Counted from the first letter of the stretch, positions 1 through 12,228 are shown. The stretch is 64,000 bases of DNA from Siphonodentalium dalli (GCA_032622095.1 CP136068.1:157677465-157741464); one strand, 5' to 3'. The notes: a model not told the origin generated them from the sequence alone. Program-made: numbers and translations.

Positions 1-177
1 GAAAAGACCAAGAAGATTCAAGACAGGGCGTAAGGGCGACCTCCGGGTGAGCTCACACCGTCCTCGTGCCGCCCTTCGGGCGGACACGCAAATCCTGTGC
101 CCGTTTACTCTTTATTCATTGTCGTTTAATCGTCAAAGTTTTGTAATTTTCAGTCGAAATTTACTCAAATTGTCACC
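1..177 (+). promoter_or_regulatory. H1 copy A upstream region, partly 3' end of a short retroelement
   Basis: This stretch is the start of a segment that recurs at 30657-30833 with only isolated changes. It holds a GC hairpin (CCGCCC-TTC-GGGCGG at 69-83) of the same kind that ends the short retroelement at about 37.26 kb. It is followed by an AT-rich leader leading into the H1 start codon at 178. I infer that an element 3' end sits directly upstream of the H1 leader. No clear TATA box or H1-specific AAACACA box was seen. Confidence 0.5.
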
Positions 178-728
178 ATGTCTGACGCCGTCGCCGCACC
201 CGCTCCAGTCAAAACTCCAAAGAAGAAGGCAGCAGCCAAGCCCAAGAAGCCAGCTCTGCACCCAAAATACAATGTCATGGTCGCCGCCGCGGTCAAGTCT
301 TTGAAAGAGAGGGTGGTTCCAGCCGACAGGCTATCCTGAAGTACATCTGTGCCAACTACAAACTTGGAACTGAACAAAAACCAGTAAACAACAGACTGAA
401 GGTAGCACTCAGAGCCGGAGTCAAGAATAATTCTTTGAAACAATCGAAGGGAACTGGTGCATCCGGATCCTTCAGATTGGGTGAGGGCGTCAAAGCCGAG
501 AAACCCAAGGCAAAGAAACCCAAGGCAGCCACACCAAAGAAGGCAAAGAAAGCAAAGAAACCAGCCGGAGAAAAGAAGGCAAAGAAAGTCACAAAGGCAA
601 AGAAGAGACCAAAGAAGGCCGCTAAATCTCCAGCCAAAAAGGCAGCTAAGCCTAAGGCCACCGCAAAGCCAAAGAAGGCCAAGACACCAAAGAAGGCCGC
701 CAAGAAGCCAGCAGCCAAAAAAGCATAA
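178..728 (+). pseudogene. H1: Histone H1, copy A, frameshifted
   Basis: Linker histone that would bind the nucleosome dyad and compact chromatin. The ATG at 178 is in the same context as the intact copy at 30834. After about 44 codons a run of four G in the intact copy is three G here (around 309-311), which shifts the frame inside the winged-helix (GH1) domain. The remaining globular domain and the Ala/Lys/Pro-rich tail stay open in the other frame to 728. The copy also has a 9-base insertion in the tail, adding one AKK repeat. Length accounts exactly: 543 - 1 + 9 = 551. Because the lesion is a homopolymer indel it may be a sequencing error; otherwise the copy is dead. Confidence 0.85.
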
Positions 729-730
729 AT

Positions 731-1446
731 ATATATATCTTTTATTCCTCCATTTCTGAAGAGTCAATATATAATAAAGCAAAATACGTAGAATATAAAT
801 AAGGAATTACACAAATATTTCATGCACAAACAATTATGTACAAACACAGAGACACAAGACATTAATATAATTGGACACACACATATATAGTGGCCTGAAA
901 ACCGTAAACATGCGCATATACACGTACAAGATTACACGATGGAAAATATCAACGCAGTGATGGTTAGAGAAGGAATGAAATATGGGGAACATTATAATGA
1001 ACTAATGTCTATTATCCCCGAACATCCAAAGGTACCAGATTTGAGCGGCTTCTCTCTCCATAAAATCGACAATCTCCAGGACATCATCAGCAATGCCATG
1101 GAGAGAATTTGGGATATACCCAATGAACATGAGCATTTGTTTGTCCACCGGGAGATTATCAATGCACATATAACAGTCTACGTGGAAATATGAGAGGAAA
1201 CGATACCATGTGTCATTTCTTGAGTCTACCAGAGAAGAACAGTCGTTAAAAACATGATTCACGGTATCATTATAAATTGCCCCACATCTTATGCACACAA
1301 CGTCCTCAACGAATTTCAACATGCATAGTAATTGCCGGTATAACATATGTATATTGTCATATATAAGCATATACCGCCATATATCATTGTTGTTACATTG
1401 TACTAAACTTTGTTTCATGTAATCCGTCCATTTTGTCTTGTTATTC
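731..1446 (-). pseudogene. LINE ORF2 C-terminal fragment (same group as the 22-27.9 kb LINE), copy A
   Basis: The minus strand from about 1446 down to 1002 encodes the C-terminal part of a LINE ORF2. It has a C-x2-C-x8-H-x4-C cluster and segments that align with the ORF2 tail ending at 27565, for example FHVDCY here against FHVDVY there. Nothing of the endonuclease or reverse transcriptase remains, so it is a 5'-truncated insertion. It lies tail-on to the H1 3' end, so the DNA just after H1 is probably its 3' UTR. The plus-strand frame at 939-1193 is a shadow of it. The copy at 31379-32090 is a duplicate. Confidence 0.7.
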
Positions 1447-1493
1447 TGTGTTCATGTACATTTGACCATATATGGTGTAACGTACAAATAAAC

Positions 1494-1523
<30 letters not shown>
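1447..1523 (+). repeat. LINE-like 3' tail with AATAAA and (TGAT)n
   Basis: A plus-strand AATAAA-like signal (ACAAATAAACATG) runs straight into five to six TGAT units. This is the usual look of a non-LTR retrotransposon 3' end with a microsatellite tail. The same tail occurs at about 12565 and 32145. Its parent coding region is not adjacent in this copy. Confidence 0.5.
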
Positions 1524-1526
<3 letters not shown>

Positions 1527-2480
1527 AAGTCATGTGTTTATTCGTGTTGTTTTCCAGCCTGTGTTCGAGAAAATAATCCCATAACGGGCTTATTTTAATG
1601 AGCGAAATAAGCTCATATTGGAATTATTAAGACTCATTATATATGTATGCTATATTTGAACCTAAAACAAGGATGTTAAAACAGTCCAATGTGGGATTAT
1701 TTCCATAAGAAATAAGCCCATATTGGTATTATTTAATCCATCTTTATTCATCGCAACATATATTCTGGTAAAAATAGGTTCATATTGGACCTAAAGATTC
1801 ACATAGGTTCATATTGGACTTATTCGATTCTGAAATAAACCCACAGTGAACTACTACCCGCTATTCAGCTAAATGGCATGGGCCACAGTTAAAACAAATT
1901 TTAAAGAGCGTGAGTCTGGTATGTCGTGTCGATGAAAACATTGAGGTTAAATAATGCCAGTATGAGCTTAATTCGCTCATTAAAATAAGCCCGTTATGTG
2001 CTTATTTTTATGAGAACAGGATGAAACATGTCCTCGTGCAAATAGGTTCATATTGGACCTACTTGTAACTATTCACAGGTTTATGTTGGAACTATCTGAT
2101 TCTGAAATAAGTACATACTGAGTCCCTTATTCCGTTGAATGGCGCCAAACACCGTACAAAGAGCGTAGCTTTGGTAAGTTGTGTTTATGAAAAAAGGCAG
2201 ATTAAATCATTCCGATATGGGCTCATTTCGTATGTAAATAGTCCCATATTGTACTGTGTTTTAAACAGACTGTTCCCCAAAATTCCGCACATTATCTGCT
2301 TATAAATAATTTAATTTAGGTAGATAATCTGATTAGAATGTCATCATTTTCAGTCCATAATGTGCTGAACATGAGAATATTTTAGTCACATTATCGACTC
2401 ATAATGGGGCAATTCAGATTATGTGCGGACAATCACACAACTAAGCCAACCCATAACTTTTCAGATGTACGCTATTTAAA
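1524..2480. repeat. AT-rich dispersed repeat with internal inverted motifs, copy A
   Basis: No gene. The stretch is built from recurring words such as ATAAGCCCATATTGG, CGGGCTTATTTTAATGAGCG and GGTTCATATTGGACCTA. These recur in both orientations, here and at 6800-9060, 12590-13550, 13600-15980 and 32165-33120. Near 2280-2460 it includes one unit of the CACATTATCTGCTTA / GCAGATTATGTG palindromic repeat. Confidence 0.7.
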
Positions 2481-5400
2481 GACATAATACTTTGTATTTT
2501 TGTGCGGTGCCACCCAGCGGGCATCTATAGAAAAGGGACGCGACCATGCAGCCCCTTCCAAATTTTCGAAAATCGGGCTGAAGGCGTGCATGATGTGTCA
2601 AAATAGCACTTTTCGTTACTAAATCGGCTGCGTAGCCAGAACCATGGCGGCCACCCGGGAATCCTTGCATTTTCGTGCGGTGCCACCCAGCGGGCATCTA
2701 TTGGACAGGGACGCGGCCATATAGCCTCTTCCAATTTTTTGAAAATTGGGCTGAAGTCGTGCATGGAGTTAATTTTTTTACTTTTTGTTACTAAATCAGC
2801 TGCGTAGACAGAACCATTGCGGCCACTCGGGAATCCTTGTATTTTCGTGCGGTGCCACACAGTAGACATCTATTGGACAGGGACGAGACCTTATATGCCT
2901 TTTCAATTTTTCGAAAATTGGGTTGAAGTCGTGCATGGAGCTCCAAATCGCACTTTTCGTTGATAAATCGCCCGCGTAGGCATAACCGTAGCAGACACGT
3001 GGCTATCCTTGCGGAATCTTCTTGTGCCACCACTATTACATCTAAAAATCACAAACTAGGTCACATAAACTTGTCCAAAATAGGACATTTTTCGTTAGTC
3101 GATAATGTGCTGAAAAGGAGACCCTATTAGTCACATTATCGACTCATATAGAGGCGATTCTAAGCAGATTATGTGCGAACAATGACAAGAAATAAGCCAA
3201 CCCACTACTGTTCAGCTGTACGCTCATTAACATGTGTTTTCACTGTGGCTCGCGACTTAACACAAAATAATGACTATGACTCCATTATCTGCTTATTTCA
3301 GAATCAAATTATCACTTTATGTACCTAATTGGAATTATAGGTCGAATATGTGCGTATTTGTGCGAGGATATGTTGCTAAATCGCCTGCGTTGGCATAACC
3401 ATAGCAGCCACTGGGCTAACCCTGTGGATTCTCCTTTGGCCACCACTAGTCCATCTAGAAATCACAAACTGGTTCACATATGCCTGTCCAGCTGTTAATA
3501 AATTGGGTGTAAGTAGTGCATCGGATGAAAATAATGAAAAAAATGTCATTTTTCGTTGCAAATCGTCTGCGTAGGCATATCCATAGCAGCCACGGGGCTC
3601 TCGTTGTGGATTCTTCTTATGCCACCACTATTCCATCGAGAGATCACAAACTGGTTCACATACGCCTGTCCAGCTGTTCAAAAATTGGGCGCAAGTGGTG
3701 CGTGGGGTCAAAATAATGAAACAAAGTTAATTTTTCGTTGCTAAATCGCCTGCGTAGGCATAACCATAGCAGTCACGAGACTATCCGTGTGGAATTTTCT
3801 TCTGCCACCACCAGTCCATCTAGAAATCACAAATCAATTAACATGCTCCCGTCCAGCTGTTCACAAATTGAGCGTAAGTCGTGCGTGGGGTCAAAATAAT
3901 GAAAAAAAATTCATTTTTCGTTGCTAAATCGCCTGCGTAGGCATAACCATAGACGCTACGGGGCTATCCTTGTGGATTCTTCTTGTGCCGCTACAAATCC
4001 ATCTAGAAATCACAAAATATGTCATATCAACTTGTCCAGCTGTTCAACAGTTGGGCGTAAATCGTGCGTGGGGTAAAAATATGACATTTTTCGTTGCTTA
4101 ATCCTGAAAACCAGCACATTATTTGCTGAGAAGAAACAATGATTTAGGTAGATAATCTGCTTAGAATCGCCTCATTTTGAGTCGACAATGTGCTGAAAAT
4201 GAGTTCCTATTAGTCAAATTATCGACTCATATAGAGGCGATTCTAAGTAAATTATGTGCTGACAATGACAAAAATAATAACCAAACATTTCAGGTGTACG
4301 CTCATTAGCATGTATTTTCACTGTGGCACGCGCCAAAACACGAAATGACGACTATGACTCCATTATCTGCTTATTTCATAACCAAATAATCACTTTAAGT
4401 ACCTAATTAAAATTTAGGTCGGTTTTGTGCGTATTCGTGCGAGGATATGTTACTAAATCGCCTGCGTTGGCATAACCATAGCAGCCACGGGGCTACCCTT
4501 GTGGATTCTTCTTATACCACAATTAGTCCATCTATAAATCACAAACTAGTTCACATACGCCTGTCCAGCTGTTCAAAAATTGGGCGTAAGTCGTGCGTGC
4601 ATGGGGTCAAAATAATGAAAAAAAGAGATAATTGTTCGTTGCTAAATCGCCTGCGTAGGCATACACATAGCAGCCACGAGGGTATCCCTGTGGATGCTTC
4701 TTATGCCACCACTAGGCCATCTAAAAATCACAAACATAGTCACATAAGCCTGTCCAGTTGTTCAAAAATTGGGCGTAAGTCGTGCGTGGGGTCAAAATAA
4801 TGAAACAAAATCATTTCTCATTGCTAAATCGCCTGCGTAGGCATAACCGTAGCTGCCACGAGTCTATCCTTGTGGAATCTTCTTGTGCCACCAATAGTGC
4901 ATCGAAACATCACAAACTAGGTCCCATAAAATGCAAGGAATTCCAGGGTGGCCGCCATGGTTCTGGCTACGCAGCCGATTTAGCAACAAAAAAATGCAAT
5001 TTTTAGCTCCATGCATGCACGACTTCAGCCCAATTTTCAAAAACGTGGAAGGGCTATATGGCCGCGTCCCTGTCCTATAGATGCGCGCTGGGTGGCACCG
5101 CACAAAAATACAAGGATTCCCGGGTGGTCGCCATGGTTCTGGCTACGCAGCCTATTTAGTAACAAAAAGTGCGATTTTGAGCTCCATGCACGACTTTAGC
5201 CCAATCTTCGAAACATTGGAAGGGGCTATATGGTCGCGTCCCTGTCCTATAGATGACAACTGGGTGGCACCGCACGAAAATACAAGGATTCCCGTGTGGC
5301 CATCATGACTGTCTACGCAGCCGATTTAGTAACTAAAAGTGCTATTTTGACACCCCATGCACGACTTCAGCCCGATTTTAGAAAATTTGGAAGGGGCTGC

Positions 5401-5690
5401 ATGGTCGCGTCCCTTTCCTATAGATGCCCGCTTGGTGGCACCGCACGAAACTACAAGGATTCCCGGGTGGCCACCATGACTCTGGCTACGCAGCCGATTT
5501 AGTAACGAAAAGTGCTATATTGACACCCCATGCACGACTTCAGCCCGATTTTCGAAAATTTGGAAGGGGCTGCATGGTCGCGTCCCTTTCCTATAGATGC
5601 CAGCTGGGTGGCACCGCACGAAAATACAAGGATTCCCGGGTGGCCACCATGACTCTGGCTACGCATCCGATTTAGGGGAACTGGGAACTG
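2480..5690. repeat. Satellite-like block, about 160-178 bp period, with an internal inversion (copy A)
   Basis: Tandem units share the core TTTCGTTRCTAAATCGSCTGCGTAG, then CAGCCACGGG, GGTGCCACC and a GTCGTGCATGG end. From 2480 to about 4925 the units face one way, and from about 4925 to 5690 the opposite way. Units near both outer edges (2480-2960 and 4930-5690) form one subfamily and those in the middle another, giving a large inverted arrangement. Two palindromic TTATCGACTCATATAGAGGCG units (3070-3370, 4080-4440) interrupt it. All open frames here are repeat shadows. The unit length resembles known bivalve 160-bp satellites, but I cannot confirm membership. Confidence 0.75.
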
Positions 5691-5728
5691 GGAACGGAAT
5701 TCATGGAGCTTGTGACAGGACATATCAC

Positions 5729-6800
5729 GCTCTTTACTTGCGCCAGTCTATGCTGGGCGCAAGCAATGTTTTCGGTCAGGATCTCTGTTTATCTGTTTAT
5801 TTGTCTGTCCTTCCACGAATATGTTACGTCATACCGGAAGTACAGAATGTAAAGAATGCACATGCGCTAATATGAAATGATGGCACCAATTGTAATTTAA
5901 ATCCACATTTATACTAAATTTGCATTGTTATCTCGTTTTATTTTGGTAATAAATCGTTCATAAAAGAACAAAATTGAAAGATTGCTTTCTTTGAAACTCG
6001 GAAAATTATTTGAGATCGAGTCTAAAAGATGCGTGCGGAATCGTTTTTTTTTTCTCGCATAGAAAATGATGTGCGAACAAATTTCTGGAAACTTTCTTCG
6101 ACGTTCAAAACATTTCCGAAAGACGCAGGTGCATATAAACCATGTCCGGCCAAACGATCGAGCGCATGGTTCTAGACAAAATTGTACTGAAAAATATGTT
6201 GAAACATGGATTATTAAAGCGCCTTATTAATTAACTGGGAAAACAAGCTTTCTCATTCTCAAAGCAATTGGCATTTTGATGATATGTTCCCGAAGACCGT
6301 AGATCAGTCGCTATAAGGGCATGTTCACATTGACACATTGATAATCAAAGACTAACCAATGATCGCGTGTCTTTTATTTAATTGTGTCGGAATTGACTTT
6401 GACGTTTTTTGCCGCTGAAGTGCAATGACATACACAAAGCATTCTAGTCAAACTAGTAATGTAACCCAATTGGTATATAATATATAGCATCTGCGGCAAC
6501 CAATCGTATTCACACCCTTCATATGAGCGATGTCTATATTGTTCTATAAATATGTCAAACAACTCTTACGTCATTACTAAGACCATAATTAGTGTAATAG
6601 ATCAACTGGAGATAACAGAGATATTCTGTCCGTACACACAAATATTTCAGCGATGGATGAACTGAAATTTGATATCTAGATTCTCTATCGATCTCTCAAA
6701 AGAGGGCCCAGCACCCGTGGTTCAAACTGCTGTTGGCAAGATATCACAAAACATGCCATAATTATGTGTGATGGGTGCATTCTAGTGCAAATGTGTTTTA
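5729..6800. other. Unassigned spacer after the duplicated block
   Basis: Identity with the second copy stops here, after GACAGGACATATCA. The stretch opens with a small hairpin (TTGCGCC...GGGCGCAA near 5740). No coding region, RNA gene or recognised element was seen in the rest. Confidence 0.4.
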
Positions 6801-9060
6801 CTACGGTTCGCGTCATTCAACTCAATAGCGGGTATAAGCTCACTAGGCTTATTTTGTATGTAAATAGTCCCATATTGTTCTGTTTTAAACAGCCTTTTCT
6901 CCCTAAAATCCCCACATTACCTGCTTATAATAAAACTTTTTAGGTATATAATCTGCTTAGAATTGCCTCATATTAAGTCGGTAATGTGCTGAAAATTAGA
7001 ACATTTTAGTCATAATATCGACTCATAATGAGGCTATTCTAAGCAGATTGTATGTGGACAATGAAACAAATAAGCGAACCCATGGCTTTTCAGGTGTACG
7101 CTCTTTAATATGTGTTTTCACTGTGGACCGCGCCATAATACGAAATCACGGCTATGACTCCAGTATATGCTTATTTGAGAATCAAATAATCACAATACGT
7201 AACTATTTCACATTATAGGTCGATTATGTGCGTATTTATGGGAGGATATGCTAGTTTTAAAAACCGTGTTTTATGTCAATATAGAGCTTATATATATTGC
7301 GATTAAATAAGCCAACATTAGCTTATATGAATAAAATTAAGTGCTTATTTTCAAGAAAATAGCCTGACCTCTGCATGGTAAATGTTGAGTTGTTTAATCG
7401 TCTTGTTTTCCAGCCTAGCTGTTCTCGTGAAAATAAGCACAACACGGGCCAATATCATATTGGTATGTGCTTATTTTCACGAGACCAAGCACAACACGGG
7501 CCAATATCATATTGGTATGTGCTTATTTTCATGAGACCAGGCTGACATAACGGGCTTATTTTAATGAGCGAAATAAGCTCATACTGGCATCATTTAACCT
7601 CAATATACCTGAACTTTTTATATATTGATCTAAACACGGTTTTTAAAACAGTCAAATGTTGGACTATTTTTACACGGAATAAGCCTATCTTTGGTATTAT
7701 TTAATCTACTTTTTTTTCTTCGCAACACATCCTCATGTAATTAGGTTCATATTGGACCTAAATATTCACACTGTTCATATGGACTTATTTGATTCTAAAA
7801 TAAGCCCACGGTGAGGTTATCTCTATCATTCCTTTGAATGGCGCGGGCCACAGTTAACACACATTATAAGGAGCGTGAATCTAGTAGGTCGTGTCGATGA
7901 AAAAAAGGTAGATTAAATAATGCCAATATGGGCTTATTTCGTATGAAAATAATCCCATATTGGATTGTTTTTAAAAAAAACCGTTTTAGGTCCATATAGA
8001 ACGTATATTGCGGTTAAATAATGCCAAAAGGAGCTTATTTCGCTCAGCAAAAAAATCCCGTTATGAGCTGATAGCTACATGGTAAGTCTTGATTTGGTTT
8101 ATTTGTGTTGTTTTGCACAACACGAATTGCAAAAATAAGCACAAAACAGGCTTCTCGCTTATTGAAATATCCCATATAGAGCTGTTTTAATAACTATAGT
8201 TTAAGCACATATAGAGCGTATAGTGTTTTCGAATAATGTCAATATGCAGTGATACTGTACCCATGTATATGGTGCACATACCCAAATATACCGTGGTATC
8301 TACAAAAGTATACCCTCATACCCACATCTATAAGCGTTTTGTGTCCATATATAGCGTATATTGCGGTTAAATAATGCCAATATAAGCTTATTTCGCTCAA
8401 AATGTGCTTATTTTCACAAGAACAATCTGTATGGTAAGTCTTGAGATGGTTGATTCGTGTTTGTTTTCCACTCTATTGTCATGAAACTAAACACAATATG
8501 GGCTTATCTCATATTCAAATATCCAATATACACACAAAAGGGCTGTTTTAATAGCCAGCGTTTAGGCCCACATGGAGCGTTTTTGAGTTTTCAAATAATG
8601 TCAATTTGTAGCCTGTTCTCGTTAAAATAAACACATAACGGGGCTTATTTTAATGAGCGAAATAAACTAATATAGTCGTATTATTTAACCTAATATACAT
8701 GCACGCTATATATATGGACCTATTAAACGGTTTTAAAACAGTCCAATATCTAATTTTTTTAATAGCAGCATATCCTCGGGTAAATACATGTAGGTTCATA
8801 TTGGACCTAAGTATTCACATAGGTTAATTTTTTGACTTGATTCTGTAGTAGGCACACAGTGGGCTTATAGCCATTATTCCGTTGAATGGCGAGGGCCGCA
8901 TAGAAAACACATTATAAAGAGCTTGAATCTGGTGTCGATGAAAAAAGCTAGATTTAATAATACTAATATGGGCTTATTTTGCGTTATTTATAGGTCCATA
9001 TATAAACCGTATATTGCGGTTAAATAACGCCCAAAGAAGCTTATTTCGCTCATTAAAACA
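6800..9060. repeat. AT-rich inverted-motif repeat field
   Basis: More of the ATAAGCCCATATTGG / GTGCTTATTTTCACGAGA family, with one palindromic CACATTAYCTGCTTA unit at about 6890-7260. A 59-bp stretch (AAGCACAACACGGGCC...TTTTCAYGAGACC) is duplicated in tandem at about 7437-7553. No gene seen. Confidence 0.65.
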
Positions 9061-9068
9061 AGCCCGAT

Positions 9069-9446
9069 ATGAGCTTGTTTTCACGAGAGGCTGAAATGTG
9101 CATGTGCATACAACTATTTGAATCTAATCTGGATTCATGGAGCAGGTCGCTGTCACAATGTCAACAATTAGTCACATCCATGTCCCCAAGTCACGGTATT
9201 AATGACTTCTTCGATAACTCAATACAGAAACAAATATTTAATGATAATATTCGCACCAAACTTCTCAAAAATAGCAATCGACGTGATCATCCAAGGAACA
9301 AACTTAGAACGTATAGAACATTCAAAACGATGACTTCTTTGGAAAAATATATCACCGTCACTTCCGTCCCAAAATAGCGTGAATCCCTGACAAAATTAAG
9401 AATAAGTTGCCACACCTTGGGCATCGAACGCGGACGCTACTTCGAT
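9069..9446 (+). pseudogene. LINE ORF2 C-terminal fragment, 5' part (split by a foldback element)
   Basis: The frame contains the region before the C-terminal zinc cluster of a LINE ORF2: KLRTYRTFKT followed, after an in-frame TAG at 9375, by LRISCHTLGIERGRYFD. These are conserved words of LINE ORF2 tails. Reading continues in the same frame at 12022 after a 2.6-kb insertion, where the zinc-cluster cysteines appear. An old, decayed fragment. Confidence 0.7.
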
Positions 9447-9485
9447 TTCTACGGCGGCCTGGAACCGCCACCCCCTCTTCAGTTA

Positions 9486-9872
9486 GTATCCTGATATATC
9501 AGGTTACGTATCCTGATATATCAGGTTAGTATCCTGATATATCAGGTTATTATCCTGATATATCAGGTTACGTATCCTGATATATCAGGTTACGTATCCT
9601 GATATACCAGATTAGTATCCTGATATATCAGGTTATTATCCTGATATATCAGGTTACGTATCCTGATATATCAGGTTACGTGTCCTGATATATCAGGTTA
9701 TTATCCTGATATATCAGGTTACGTATCCTAATATATCAGGTTATTATCCTGATATATCAGGTTACGTATCCTGATATATCAGGTTACGTATCCTGATATA
9801 TCAGGTTATTATCCTGATATATCAGGTTATGTATCCTGATATATCAGGTTATGTATCCTGATATATCAGGTT
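9486..9872 (+). repeat. Left satellite array of the 14-bp palindrome CCTGATATATCAGG
   Basis: About 18 units of CCTGATATATCAGG, each itself a perfect palindrome, separated by 7-8 base spacers of three kinds (TTACGTAT, TTATTAT, TTAGTAT). A few units carry single changes. The array lies in the left inverted end of the foldback element. Confidence 0.95.
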
Positions 9873-10589
9873 GTCTCGACCAATCCAGAATGTCGTCTTT
9901 CATTGGCGGAGGCTTGTGGTTGGTTCCATATTAAGTTTGGTGACGATGAGGATGAGTGATGTGCCATGTATATGTAGGCGATTAACCACACACCCCTCAC
10001 CAAACTTCATATGGATCTTCAGGGTGACCTCTAGATGGGAGCCATCTATTTTTTCCCGAAATTCGTTAGAAAACATGGCCGCCATCAGTCATCTTGGATT
10101 TCAAATTTGGATCCATTGGCACACCCAGCAGAACAAATATCGGAATAAATATTTTAAAACTTTATACAGGCGTGTTTTGGGTCACCTCTGGGGATATCAA
10201 ATGTTTCCGAATTTCGTTGAAAGCATTTCCGCCCTTTTGGATTTTAAACTTTGTATGACTAAATGATTTGGCACACAATACAGACCACATCTTTTATATA
10301 GTCCTTACTGAACTTCATATGGATCTTCTGGGAGATGGGAGCCACCAAAAATGTCATTGAAAAACATGGGAGGTATCCAATTATTACGCAATTCATGAAA
10401 AGAAAACATGGCCGCCAGCAGGATTTCATTCGCACACCATGCATCCCTCATTTATTGGTGAAATGTTTTAAATGAAAACAAGAGATGGACTGTCGTCCGG
10501 TGCATACCCCCTTGTGGATTACCGCCTAGTGTGGGCATATCTATAACTTATGACTGCTATACTCAGACAGATTGGACCCAAAAAATCAG

Positions 10590-11110
10590 AATTTTCATAT
10601 AAACAAAGATGAATAACTATAGAACAAAAAACAAAACAAAACAGTTGAATGTGCCATTAAATGTCCTCATATTGGTGAACATCCATACAAAATTTCATTG
10701 AGATCCGAGCATTACTGTTCAAGTTATGACCTGAACAGACATCGGATGGACCAAACAGCCAACATTTCCAGATAAACAAAGATGAATAACTCTAGTATGG
10801 AAAAGCGAAACAGAACAATGGAACCCTCTATTGAATGTCATCATACTAGTGAACACCCATACCAAATTTCATTGAGATCCCAGCACAACTGTTGAAGTTA
10901 CGACATGAACAGACACCAGACGGACCAAAAATCAAAAATTTCCAGATAAACAATGATGAATAACTCTAGAATGGAAAATCCGAACAAAACGATGGAAACC
11001 TCTATTTAATGTCCTCATAGTAGTGAACATCCATACCTAATTTCATTGAAATCTGAGCACTACTGTTAAAGTTATGACATGAACAGACATCGGACGGACG
11101 TACTGACGGA
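10590..11110. repeat. Three tandem units of about 171 bp inside the foldback element
   Basis: Three successive copies begin at about 10590, 10761 and 10932 with the shared words AACAAAGATGAATAACT, TTTCATTGAGATC and TATGACMTGAACAGACA. They end in a GACGGACGCAC microsatellite near 11095-11140. Just before them, 9930-10440 holds two diverged units around ACTTCATATGGATCTTC. Words like these are widespread in mollusc intergenic DNA. No protein is encoded. Confidence 0.7.
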
Positions 11111-11597
11111 CGCACATACAGACGCACGGACGGACGGAAAAATGGGGTATAACAATATCATCTACAGAATACAAGGCCATTGCGTACATTATTGTAACTT
11201 TTTGACTTTCCTTCTTCTATAGGAGTCCTTTATCATTCTATTGACAGCTCAGCATGGAATTAACACCTACCAACGTTGAGCTACAGTGTCATTGACACTT
11301 TCATTTGAACTTATTATCTAATCATTTCCGAAGGGAACTACTCGTCAATGATTATTTAGTATAGAAAGGGTTAATAATGGACTGGTCATCGCTCAGTGGA
11401 TGGTTCGGTTCTTGCTAACACTTCCGTGACTGGGGCTCCTTGAAATTTTGCAAAAAACCTGTGCCAATGAACTCTTTTATTTTTGCGAGTCTCCTACTGG
11501 TAGCCTCGCATATATAAGAGCATATACATTGGCCTAACAATATTGACTAAGAATCCAACCAACCACAAGCCTCCGCCAATGAGACGACACTCTGACA

Positions 11598-11979
11598 CCC
11601 TGATATATCGGGATAATAACCTGATATATCAGGATACGTAACCTGATATATCAGGATAATAACCTGATATATCAGGATACGTAACCTGATATATCAAGAT
11701 AATAACCTGATATATCAGGATACGTAACCTGATATATCAGGATACGTAACCTGATATATCAGGATAATAACCTGATATATCAGGATACTAACCTGATATA
11801 TCAGGATAATAACCTGATATATCAGGATACGTAACCTGATATATCAGGATAATAACCTGATATATCATGATACGTAACCTGATATATCAGGATACGTAAC
11901 CTGATATATCAGGATACGTAACCTGATATATCAGGATACTAACCTGATATATCAGGATAGGTAACCTGATATATCAGGA
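11598..11979 (-). repeat. Right satellite array of CCTGATATATCAGG, inverted
   Basis: About 18 units, the reverse complement of the left array: spacers read ATACGTAA and ATAATAA, mirroring TTACGTAT and TTATTAT. With the left array it can pair into a hairpin stem of nearly 400 bp. Confidence 0.95.
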
Positions 11980-12021
11980 AACTAACTGAAGAGGAGGTGG
12001 CGGTTCCAGGTCGCCGTAGAT

Positions 12022-12228
12022 TTCGACGAAGCGGACCGAATTTGCGAAACATGCAATGAAATCGATAATTATTTACTGTACTTCTTCTGTCAGACGAGCG
12101 CGCCCTATTCTACGAGAACATATCACCCAATCTGTTAAACATCCCCAACGAGAAAATATTTAAACAAATAATGATCAGCAGCGACTCAAAAACTATGCGG
12201 GCTTTGGGGCACACTTTGTCCACTATGG
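12022..12228 (+). pseudogene. LINE ORF2 C-terminal fragment, 3' part
   Basis: Continuation of the frame that breaks off at 9446. It reads FDEADRICETCNEIDNY, the start of the C-terminal zinc cluster, then shifts frame near 12085 and ends at TGA 12228. The frame is in phase with the 5' part across the foldback insertion, which supports the target-duplication call. Confidence 0.65.

Larger units (their letters stand above)
9447..12021. mobile_element. Foldback-type DNA element with satellite-bearing inverted ends
   Basis: The ends are inverted copies of TCTACGGCG-x-CCTGGAACCGCCACC. Inside each end lies a tandem array (9486-9872 and 11598-11979) in opposite orientation. Inside the arrays is a further inverted segment, GTCGTCTTTCATTGGCGGAGG at about 9891 against its complement near 11580. 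The flanks carry TTCGAT (9441-9446) and TTCGAC (12022-12027), a likely 6-bp target duplication. Removing the element rejoins a LINE reading frame in phase. No transposase frame is visible, so it is non-autonomous. Confidence 0.8.

Noticed and set aside
165-782. Long minus-strand frames over H1 (205 and 120 residues; also 30789-31430)
   Set aside because: They are antisense shadows of the Lys/Ala-rich H1 tail, giving Phe/Leu/Cys-rich low-complexity sequence.
939-1193. Plus-strand 84-residue frame after H1 (also 31587-31841)
   Set aside because: Antisense to the LINE ORF2 fragment, which has recognisable zinc-cluster residues on the other strand.
3376-5875. Numerous 60-120 residue frames in the satellite block (also 33120-36316)
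   Set aside because: They follow the repeat unit, change frame between units and have no recognised motif.
9486-9872. CRISPR-like array of regular repeats and spacers
   Set aside because: Spacers are 7-8 bases and of only three kinds, the array is mirrored in the element's other end, and the DNA is eukaryotic.
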